Shown here: positions 42,201-54,200 of the stretch, in pieces
Layout of the letters: the number at the start of each line of letters is the position of its first letter
Position numbering within the stretch: position 1 is the first letter of the stretch
Assembly: GCF_024868665.1 (NCBI RefSeq)
Contig: NC_079890.1
Span: 3,342,093-3,406,092, forward strand
Length of the DNA: 64,000 bases
Direction of reading: 5' to 3'
Source of the DNA: Triplophysa rosa
Taxonomy: Eukaryota > Chordata > Actinopteri > Cypriniformes > Nemacheilidae
Made by a program: the position numbers and the translations under genes
The notes under the pieces: generated by a model
Seen by the model: only the letters and a program-made list of their open reading frames with translations
Database searches by the model: none
Told to the model about the DNA's origin: nothing

Positions 42201-45200
42201 TGTAGTGCTGTGAATGTAGATCACGGTTAATTATACAGGAGCTCCAGTGACGTTATTGGGGTGGGTTGAGTGGCGTTGTCCACCTCCTCAGCCGTCACCC
42301 GTCCCGCCGTGACCTCACCAGCTGTACGCGGAGGAAACACAGAGCCCATGGTTATTAGAAGCTCCTTCCTCGGCGATATGATTGACGTGCCGCACAATTA
42401 CTGCGACGGCAGGTGCTCGCGGTGACGCCTCTTTACAATTAACCGTTTTGGTAAAATGTCACTCACTCCCTTTAACATGTAATTGAACGATTCTGGAAAT
42501 ACTTCACAAATGTGCAGTTGTGGCATGCGATGCAGGCGTTGCTTGTTTGTGAATTGCATGTGGTTGACATGAATAGATACAGTATATATTGAAATGACAT
42601 AATTGAACATTTACAGTCAAATTCATCTTTAATTGAGTTTATTTTGTCTTTGGATTATTTGCAGTATTATCGTGTTAAGTATTGACACAAATCAATATTT
42701 GATCAAGCTATTAATATCATGTTTAGGGCTGTTTAATGAGGAATCGCGGTTAATCGCATCCAGAATAAAAGTGTTGTGTTTACATAATATACAGTATGTC
42801 TGTGCACTGTTAATATTAATTTTGTATTTATAAACACGCACTCATACATGTACTGTATATATTTATATATCATTTTAAATTTATATGAACATGTATTCAT
42901 TTATATATTTTTTTAAATATGTGTTTGCGTTTATAAGTAAAAAATGTAGATGCACAGTGCACAGACATATATTATTATAAACACAAACGTTTATTCTGGA
43001 CGCAATTAATCGCGATTGATCGTCAAAAACTGTTTATTGCGACTTCCCAAGCTACGTTTGAAACCCTTATATTTTTAGATTTTTACTAATTGTTTGAACA
43101 TCACAAAAAGTGCACACCTCACAGAAAATGAATATGAATTAAAACGGCATATTTACGATGTTATGTCAATTTCTTTATGTTATATAATGAAAATGTGTTT
43201 ATAAAATCTGGTCTTCTCTATTTTAAAGAAGTTTGTGAACAGCCCCCCATTCGCTTGCATTGGTTACAATAGAGGTGAATGGGGGGCTGTGCTGTTCCGT
43301 TACCAGCATTTTTCAAAATATCTTCTTTTGTGTTCTGCAGAAGAAAGAAAGTCATACAGGTTTGAAATGACAAGAGGGCGAGTAAACGGTGACAGAATTT
43401 CCATTTCGAAGGTGAACTACTCCTTTAAGCACTTTCGTTCACTGACCGCTTATAAAGAAATAAGAAGGACTAGGACTTCGATTCATGGAAATTGCCAGCT
43501 GTGTTTTCTTTAACCGTGTTACTCAGCGATGGTGTGTGAAAAGCTGCCCAGCCCGGCCGAGATGTCGTCCGAGAGAGCGGAGAAGCTGATGTGCGTGGGA
43601 GCGCGCAGGTTCGATTCTCTGCATGAGAAAACGCAGGAGCTAAAAAAAGGTGAGCGCTTGTAAACACAAGTCAACCTGTTAGCAGATGAAGTCATTCACA
43701 TGTTTCCCACCGACTCCATCTGTGACTTCACCGTCACACGTACGTGCTCTTCACTTACCTGCAGATCTTTCTCTCATCTTCTCCCGGGAATCACGTGCGT
43801 GCGTGTTTACTGCTGTCAGTACTTTATTACTTGTATGGCGGAGTCCTTTCAGTGGTTATCATTTCCCAAGACATCTTTATGCCACCTGTTACTGTAGGGT
43901 CTTACATTTGAACAGGAACAGTTCACAAGAAAATAAAAGTTCTGTCAGCATTTGCTAACCTTCAAGTTCATCTAAACTCATATGATGACTTCTCTTCTTC
44001 AGTTGAACAAACGAGGATACATTTTCAATGAAGTGAATGAGTTTTTGTCCTCTAAAGCAGTGGTTCTCAACAGGCAAAATTAGCAAATAAAATATATTTT
44101 AAAGCAACTAAAAAACAAGATATTTCGGTAACACTTTTCAATAAGGTGCTATTAGTTAACATTAGTAAATGCATTAGCAAACATTAGCTAACAATGAACA
44201 ATTTAGTTTTTCAGCATTTATTCATCCTTGTCAATGTTAGTTCATGTCAACTAACTAATTTAGTTAACTAATTAGTTCATAACATGAATTAATATGAATA
44301 AATGCTGTAGAAGTATTGTTCATTGTTAGTTCATGTTAGCTAATGCATTAACTAATTGTTAACTAATAGCACCTTATTGTAAAGTGTTACCGATATTTCT
44401 TATTATTTGTCCACTTTTATAATGAATAAACACTTGTCCAGTTAATATCAAGCTCTGAAATAAAATATTTTATTGGGTAGAAACTTTATTGGGTTTTTGT
44501 GAGCATTGAATACAATGGGGGGGGGTGGCGGGGGGGGCTTGAAATTAAAAAGTTTGAGAACCCCTGCTCAAAAGGAAAAGTTACCCCCCCCCAAAAGAGG
44601 ATAAATATGGGGGCATCTCAAATCTTCAAATGGTGTGTCTTGTGACTGTATGTGTGATTTGAAGTTATCGATTTTATATTTGAATGTTGTGTTTACATCT
44701 GCCTGTTTACATTTTAATTCTGCTAAATAAGCTCAACACTTTTGGAATATTCTCTCGCAAACATATCAGTTTGTGTCAGAAGACATTTTTTAAACCAACT
44801 GGGTTTGCTTGTATTACATGTATGATAGATGGATATACTTATTGAAACGTAAACATTTTGAATTCCATATAGGATAACTTCATGGCGTTTTAATAAATAA
44901 TTTCTTTTGGTGAAAAAAAAGTTGTGGAAAAAAATTAAGAGATGATTTCAAAATCATTTTTATTCATTTTAAAAGTTACTATTTATAGGTATGTGTTTAG
45001 GTAAAATGATGATTTTTGTTTCATTCTGTGAAGTAGTAACCATATTTCTCCCAAATTTACAATCAAAATATTGTTTATTTGCAGAAAAGGAAAACTGGAG
45101 AAACATGTGAAAATAACACAAAAGATGCTCTGTATATTTTCAGACCTCAAATACTGCAAAGAAAACAAGTTCATATTGGCACTTTTAAGCAATACAACAG

Positions 45201-48200
45201 TCATAATTCTACATGTATTTAGGAAAATGTCAACAACTATTTTTTTTGTGTGTCTTGTCATGCTGTCAGTCTTTCACGTTGTTGTTGGATGACTTTTTGT
45301 CACTCCTGAGGTTTGATTTAGTTGAAATTCAACAGACACTGACTGGACTGCAATGACCACAATATTTCTAGAAATGCTGATTAAATGAAAATATATGGTG
45401 ATAAAAAATGTAATTTAAAGGGATAGTTCATGAAAAAACGAAATCATGTCATCGCTTTATTTATGAACGCTTTGAATGTTTTACCAGTTCAAGAACATTT
45501 AATATCCCTTACTGGCCATGTAGTCAACTCAAACACCCTACACATCCATAACGGTTTCTTTTAAACACGATCCGCCAATTTAGTGTCTTAAAAAACTTTT
45601 GTTTGCCGTGAGCCTTGCTAGAGGCTGTTTTGTTTCTCCAGCTTTCCGAAGTCTTGGTACACATTTCTGATAAGAGTTTGTGTCAAAACGAGAACCTTTT
45701 AATACAGCGGGCCCTCAGGCTGTGGTTGAACTCCTGCGTTTAGAGGAAAAGCGCTGCTCAGCTGTACATTTTCTAATAGACATTTCAAATGCGTGAATTT
45801 TTAAGTCATTGGAACCTGCACGCCGTGTCCCGTCTGTAATGTATTTAAAGGCAGAATTCTGCAATGAAAGTATAAAATCTGTGTTACAGTCATTTAATGA
45901 GAGATTAATCTGTGTTTGTGTTTGTTCCCGCTAGCATTTCTCGATTGTTCGGCTGATGGGATGGCGCCGGTAATCGTCTTTGTGTCGAAGATGTTTGCTG
46001 TGGACCCCAAAGCTCTTCCACAGAACAAACAGAGGTATTGAACCTTATGAGGGTTTCTCGCTCTACAGTATGTATTTAAGCCTCGGTCGGTTTCCCATGA
46101 TGACATCTGGAGAATTTTCAGACTTAAATAAGTTTGATAGTGTCCCTTTAAAGGTCGCGCTGCATTATAACAAGTCATATTGAAGTCAAGTCAGTTTGGA
46201 ATTACAGGGGAACGTAAACAGATGCTGTACATTTATCAACTTGCACAAAAATGCACACATCCACAACACATACATGACATATAGCACATATAACTGCACT
46301 TGAGACGTTCCGCTCTCTATAATAATGCTCTTGATCCTTTGAAATTATAATTATTATATAGTTATTATTATATTATTATTATTGTTGTTATTATTATATA
46401 GTTCCAGTCAGACAAAACTTCCTGGCGGGAAATCAAAGGGAATTTTAAGAAAATCTATCAGGATTTCAGTTCCCTATATTTCGCATTATTTATAATATAT
46501 TATAAATTCCTATAAAATGAATCAGAGTGTAATCAGTATTAAATTGGAATAAAAATGATCATTTTAAAATTCACTTTAAATCAGATACTTTATTTTTTAC
46601 GTTTATTTTTTTGTTTGTTTTATTGTATTTTAACTTTTCATGTTAATTTTAGTTACTTTGTTTAGCTATTTAGTGCGCTTTTGTCATTTTATTGTTTCCT
46701 TATTTTTTTATTAATTTAATAAATGATAATAATAAATCATATTTTTACTGCCTCAATCGATTTCCGTGTATTGCTAAGGCAAGATTTCTAATGTCATTTA
46801 GTTGACATGTTTCAGATCAAATTTAGGCCTAGATTGGATTTCAATGAACAGAAATGTTTAAACAGTTTGAGCTTTAGTTACAAACAATAAACCTGCTCTA
46901 TACAGTATAATCTTCTTTGATTCTTATTGAATTGATTCTATAGAATTGTATGAAATTCCTATAGGAAATCTGTACACATTCCTTTCATGAGTCTAGCGCG
47001 AGAGCTGTAGGACCCTGAGTAATAGATCTGTGTGTGTATATGTGCTTGTTTTTGAGTAGGTTTGCAATAGCCCCTGGGTTTTACAAACTTAATGGACCTT
47101 GTCCAAACAGTGATGTAGTGCTTGATCGATGCGGCACCGCGCCCGCTCTGTGCGTGCCCCTGTGTGTTTCTTTGTTTCCGGACTGTGAAAATGTACCCCC
47201 CTACGGTAATGTTCCTCACTTAGATCATGTTCCTGTCGGTGTCCCGTGTGCATTCGCTCAACCAAAATAAATGTTTTTCAGTTTTTATCATCAGCCAGGT
47301 GATCTTGTGCCCATAGATTTGTGCTTGTCGCAGGACTGAGAGCGGACACTAGATGGCGCTCTCAGTAAGCCGAAGCCTCGGCAGACTCATCGCCTGACCT
47401 CGTATGCGAGGACACGAGTCGCCCAGACTCTTTGTTCTGAAGTCAGTGTGTCAGTCGAGCTTACAGACGGCAGCCATGGCGGGCGGCCCATTCAGGACTG
47501 ACCCCAGATCAGACGTTTTCCGTACATTGGATTGCTTCACTGGAGCTACAGAACGAAATTAAGCAGCGTTGTGAATAATTTAACCGAGTGGATCTTTGTT
47601 TTCGTCTGTCTGTTCTCAAATTTTCCTCCCACACATGCAGTTTACACTTACTTGCCATGTCTGTCCGCTGTCCAGCTCTTTTGTTCTCGTGCTTGTGTTG
47701 TGTTTTATTGCCTTTGTTCTCACCTTTGAGGTGACAGTCTGCAGTAGGGGTGGGCGGTGGCACCGAAATCTTACATTGCAGTAATCACAATATAATGCTT
47801 TTGCTAGAAATTCAATAAATATGTGCTTTAAATTGGGAAAAAACATCTTATTTTTGGAGTCACTACATTAAATAGTTTGCACATGATCTAATTTCACCAA
47901 AACCAACCAAAAGATGATCATCGTCATCATAAATAAATGTTTCTTGTTATGCAAAAGGTAATACTAAATGAAATGATCTGACGTTGAGATCGGATCCGAT
48001 GTATCACGTTTGTTGTCACACTTAAAATTAAAACTATTAAAACATATATATTCAAATTGAAATAAGATAACGCAAGTAAATAAAAATAAGAAATGCCGCC
48101 TAAGCAAATAAACTAAAATAAATTTAATAAATAACATGTAAATGAATGAATGAATCTAAACAAAAACTGAAATGAAAATAAACCCATATAGCAATATAAA

Positions 48201-51200
48201 AATAAATAAATGAAAGCACAAATGACAAAAACACAGAAAGTCACACATAAATAAACTAATTTTAACATGAAAAATAATAATATCAAAATAAAAGCTAATT
48301 TAAAAATTGTATTAAAATAAACTATAACTCTGAGTACAGTCGTACCTCACCGTCTAGCCGGAGCGATTTTTCGGGCGTTTGTCCAGAAACAGATCTATTC
48401 ATCACACAAACACACTCTTTGTTCTCTGACCTCACGCTCACTGATGTCGACAGGTAGTCGTGACACTGGACAGGACGCTGATGTCAACACGAACTGTCTG
48501 AACCTTATCGTACGAAGAGACGGCCGGATCATTAAAAGCAGATGGCTGGGTGAAGCAGGCTGATGCTTGGCGGCACTTTCGGCTTTAAGGATTGTTTTGA
48601 TTGGGGGATGTGGAACTCGTGTGAACGCTCACAGACGTGTTTCGTTGGCTTCAGGGGCTTCAGTGTACTGTTTGCTAGGGGATGTAAGGTACGAAGGTAA
48701 GTCCATGCGTGGCATACCAAGATACGTGCACGTCACATCATGTGGGGAGGCAGTGAAAATATACAGTACGTGGAGATTTGTGACAGCGGCAAAGCAAAGT
48801 TGTTAAAGTCCCCGTGAACCGGAAGTTGCCGATCGTTTTTACTTCTGTATTCTGACACATTTCCGAGTGAAAAGAAATTTCAAAGGCGAAAATGAGTGGG
48901 CGTGGCTTTCGTTTTTCTCTGCGAATTGGTTGGATGTGTAAAAACAGCCGTTGCATTTTGAAATGAAACTGGCAGCAGACTGACAGTTGAAGGGGAGGAG
49001 TTAAGGGATGCTCCAGCCAAGCCGTCTAACATACGTCATTTGAGATGGATAGTCATTTCAAGGCGAAAGTGCATTTTCAGATTTAAACTGAAGATTATGA
49101 GGGCACACGGATTTTAAAAAGAAAATGACCCACATTGATAAGCTATCTACTATAAACTCTGGAATATTTCATGAAAAAATAAGAATTGTCATTTTTAATT
49201 TCACTGGGACTTTAAAGAGGCGTAAGTTTGACTTTTAAGGGCCTGATCAGACAGAACACGTCTTTTGTTGTGAGACGCGCCTCTTTTGAATAGTTTTCAG
49301 TTGGCAGGGAGCGTTTTGCGCACTGCTTATGCGCGCCGGGCGCCTCGCGTTTCTGCCGCCTGCTGCTCCTCGCGTTTTAGGCAGAGCGCTCTGAGCGCCC
49401 GAAGTTGAAAAAAACTCAACTCTGAGCAGAAAAGCGCTTGACGTCATGTGCGCTTTTTTCCATTTTCCAATCGAATGAGTGGAGAGGCGGGGCTTCCCTT
49501 GTGGCAGCGAAAGTTTGCAGAAGCTCGGAACGCCTGGAGACATGGAGGAGAAACATGTCGTGGCTGTTTAGGGTTACCTAGCAACATAAAAAAACGCTGC
49601 GCGCTGCTCTTTTCAAAGAGTCACCAAAAGAGCAGCGTGGCGCGCCTCGCGTTTTCGAACATGAAAAGCGCGTTTTGTGTGATTGCACCCTAAAGCTGCA
49701 ATCGGTAAAGTTTGCCTCTCTATCGCCATCTATGTTTGAAACATAAAACTGCAGGTTCTTTTACGTACTTGCTTTAACATTTTCTACTAAATTAAAAAGC
49801 ACTGCTTTTAAGCACTTGCTCGATAGCTGTCTTTTGTTTTTCTAACTAAAAATGTTACAGATTGCAGCTTTAAAAGTTTCGAACAGCGTCTAACTCGGTG
49901 CAGATCGACTCCTTTTCCTTCAGATCTGCTAGAGTCATCGAGAGACGAGCGCGGCTCGATTATGAATGGAAAAAGAGTCATTTACTTACTTACTCTTGAG
50001 CCAGTCTAACATCACTCCGTTTTATCTCAATCAAGAATGTTGTGGTTAATATGCCATCGCGCTCGGGCCCTGACCGCCAGCTTCCCGCTAATCCACCCTG
50101 GCAAGTGTGAGGAAGGTTCTGCAGGCTGAAGAGATGATGGTCGAATGGGAAAGAAAGAGGACAAGATTTTATTGCCCCAGCGGGTGTTTTGACTGTTTGA
50201 GGCTCATTTTCTCTGTTGAACTCAGTCTATTTCCTCTCGCTCTTGTGTTTTTAAGCAGTAACCATCAGGGGATCCAGGCATGAAGTTCTTCATGACCTGA
50301 GATGATCCCTTCCCGTCTCGACTCCAGAGTCCCCCACACACACGGGTGCGGGTGTTTCCTCAAATGTCACTGGATTGAGTTACATTAAACGTAGACATTG
50401 AACCGATTTCATTTTGTATTTTTGCTACCCTTTCGTTTATATAATATGATGTTTTACCTTTATCCCAGCATAAACTTGGATTATTGCGTAAATCCTGCTT
50501 CTTCTCAGCGTCAAGGCTTCCGCTGTCTGATCTGTTCAAGTACTTTACTGTTTATATTTACAGCCAAGATTTTCAATTTCTACCCGAATGATGTCCTTCG
50601 CTCGCAGCAAATGTCACTTGCGAACGGAAGATTTGTTGTGCATCGTTTCCAATTACAAGCTGTTATTGTGTCAAATTATGCAAGAAGCATGAATGCATTA
50701 TCTAGTTGCGCGCAGACGGGGAAGATTTGTTTGGTTTAGGGAGGAGAAGGAACGATTTGTAGTGTGTTGGATGTACATGTACGTATATTCACTATTAAAC
50801 ACTGGTAGTAGACACATTCAACTCATTCGTTTTTATAATGAGGAGATTCAAATTATTCAAGTCCGCAGAGAGTACGTTTTAATTGAAGTTGGGGGCGGGG
50901 TATGAATGATGACATCATGCGAGCAATGCTTTCAGCTTGTAAGGCAGCTTTCGTTCACGTTTTCTTTCAACATTTCCTATCTGATCGACGATATGCGCAT
51001 AGTGATGTGTGTGAAGATGCAATCCCACATGACCTTTGACCCTTTTGAGGATCAGGATACTTAAGGAAGAAGGTTTAGCCCAGGGACGCTTGTACAGTTG
51101 GGATGACTGCCCACCTTTGACCCACATTTCAACGTTCCATCCTCTACATGTCACAACATAATTACTCAAACGAACCTTGAAAGTGTCATTATTCATTCAT

Positions 51201-54200
51201 TTGTTCTATTGTTGAGCATCATTTTGTGAGTTTTGAAACCCTTCTTAAGCGAGGCCGTAGATTGTGAGCCAGGAGGAGTCTGTTTTCATAAGGTCAGTCC
51301 GTGTGTGCGGTTTGCATGAAGGAACAAGATGTGCTTTTAATTTGTAAACGTGGCATTGAGAGTTTTGTAGTCATGAAGCATCTCTTGAAACATTAAAAAC
51401 TCGGCCGGTAAACCTGTTGGACAGATTTAAATGGCTGAAAATGGTTTATGAAACAGAATTCCAATGATGTATTTCTACATAAGGGGATTAAGTCTGATAT
51501 TTTGCACTCATATGTTTTTACCAATTACATGAACAGCTTGAAGGAACCTGTGAACACAACCACATTCCTCCACCTTTGGGGTTGCCATAACGATGATCAA
51601 TGTGATTTGGCGTGTGGGAGTGTTGTCAGCCGCTCTTACACATGCCCCGCATGCAGCGCTAACATGACGTCTCTCCTGATTGGCTGCCGGCGCCGGGGCT
51701 TTTCATTAATGGCATAAGGCAGTTGGTAGGCAGAAAATTGGTTTGGCTATTCAGAGCACAAAACGTGGCACTATTCTCTTCTATTTATTATGTACAGTTT
51801 ATTTCTGGAGTGTAATTGTTTGAAGAGGCTCAAGACTACACAACTTAAAGTCACCATGACATAAAACTGGCTATTCTTTTTTTATGGAATCTTTTAGGGT
51901 TGATTATATTTATTTATACAGTATGTGCAAAATTAAAATTCATGTGCCTTCATAAGCGTCAATCAATAAACCCTCACTTTTTAAAATAAACAACATCTTT
52001 ACTTGACATATGTCTCGAGGGGCGGGACTATACTGATTGTCCAGTGGCCAGGCTTCCAACTGTCAACGATCCAATATCCACATTTTTTTTCAATTCCAGA
52101 TATACGAAGCAATTCGGAAAAAAACACCACCGCAACTTACATTTCACGCTGACTTTAAAGAAGTTATGTTTTGTGGAGTTTTGTGATGGTTATAGTACTA
52201 TACTACATTCTTCGAATTAAACTGAAAATAAATCATTGTAAATGCATATGCCAATTTATTACAGTTTATCTAATGCAACTTACGAAATGGTTTTATATGC
52301 TGTTTTAAAAACATTTTTATTAAAGATGCAATTCATAACATTTGCCTCTCTATCGCCATCTCTGTTTGAAATGTAAAATTGCAGGTTACTTTACGTACTT
52401 TGTTTAATGTACTTGCGTAGTAACAGATTTTTGTTCATTTTTAACGAAAACATTACATATCGCAGCTTTAACGTTTTATTTCTATATACATATTAAAGAG
52501 TAAATGTTTTGTGATTTTTAAGGTACTACTTTGGTTTATGGAGTGTACAACGACATGTTTACGTACGTATGTACTTCTTGACTGAATTTCAAATGATTAG
52601 TTCGGCGATTCATCTGTCTAATCCCCTCCTTTCTGTCAGACTACAATGATCTGATTGGTTAGACGGTCTAGTCTTCTGTGATTGGTCTACTGTGTACAGT
52701 GTCGCAAATGGAACGTAGGCGGGCATTGCACCGAGTGACGCAAATCTGACACGTTACTGAAATTAGAACGACAGACGACTCGTGCGCGTGATTCAGAGTC
52801 GACTCCTTTTCCAAGCCAATAACTTTGTTATTCTTTCACTTTAGGCTTGACAACTTGGCAGACTGCTTAAAATTCACACACAACATTACACACTGAGTGA
52901 AATGTAATTTTAAGGACATTGTAATAGTTGCTCTTTAAATATTTTAATGCAACAAATTGTAACAATTAAACGATGTTATGGCATCTGCAGTTTGCCATCT
53001 TGCGTGTTGAAAACTAACAAAATATAGTTTACAAAGAGATTTACATACAGGTTTCCTATTTGGAGTATTGAAAACAACCCTGTAGAGAGGAAGGCGGGAC
53101 GAGAGCCGTGGGGCAGGAAGGCGGGACCGGTGGCGTGAGTGATAATGAGTATCAGCTGTACGCGCACCGGTCCCGCATGCCTCACGGGGAGCTAGGGAGC
53201 ATAAGAGGACGAGCGACGGGACTGCCGACGAGAGAGGACCGGGCCCGGAAATGATAAGTTTTATTTATGTTTGTGTGGCCGGCAGTCGACCGTGAGGTGG
53301 CTGCCGGCCTTTTACTTGCTGGATTATTGTTTATTTATTTTGATTAAAGTTTTGTGAATGATCGCCGGTTCCCGCCTCCTTCCTTCCCTACATTGAACTT
53401 TGTTACATTGGTGCCGAAACCCGGGAGGAAGGAGGGACATGCTGTCGAAGAGCCCTCGCCGCCGAGCGGCCTCGCAGTGCTGAGGAGGTTGGGCAGCGCG
53501 GACGAGGGCGTCCGCCAGCGGCTGCCCGAGATCGTGGTGCTGGAACGATGGGATTCGGTGGGGACGGAGAGCCCGCGGCCGTGCTCCTGGGACGAGGTGG
53601 GATGGCGGCCATGGAGGGAGCGCGGGAGTGCCAGCTGCCCTCAGCCAGAAGCCATCGCCGGCCGCCAGGAGGCGGAGGAGGATCGGGCCGTCCACCGAAC
53701 GTCCAGCACCACAGCATAGCACCGCGAGGAAGAGCCTCTCGGCTGGCTGAGGACCGAGCGACGGCGTGTCGGGGAACCGGACTATTTTTTTTTCCTCTCT
53801 CCCCTCTCTCGTCCCTGTCGCTCGGGGTGCTCCCGGCTCCGTTCTCTCGTCTCGTCGGTGCGTACCCCCAGGCGCTGGGGCTCTCAAGGGGGGGCCCCCC
53901 AGGGGGGGAGTAAGCACAGGCGCGGTGGTACCCCCCGGCGTGTGAGGGGCGATGGGGGTATGTAGCGAGGAAGGCGGGACGAGAGCCGTGGGGCAGGAAG
54001 GCGGGGCCGGTGGCGTGAGTGATAATGAGTATCAGCTGTACACGCACCGGTCCCGCATGCCTCACGGGGAGCTAGGGAGCATAAGAGGACGAGCGACGGG
54101 ACTGCCGACGAGAGAGGACCCGGGCCCGGAAACTGTTAAGTTTGTTTATGTTTGTGTGGCCGGCAGTCGACCGTGAGGTGGCTGCCGGCCTTTTATTTGC

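Larger units (their letters stand above)
46035..53080. other. Large efl1 intron 11, first part
   Basis: Mostly AT-rich with no exon. Listed separately: dispersed repeats at 48806-49215, 49239-49690, 49691-49872, 51848-52160 and 52322-52471. About 50020-50310 is a balanced, non-repetitive block without coding signal. Confidence 0.45.
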
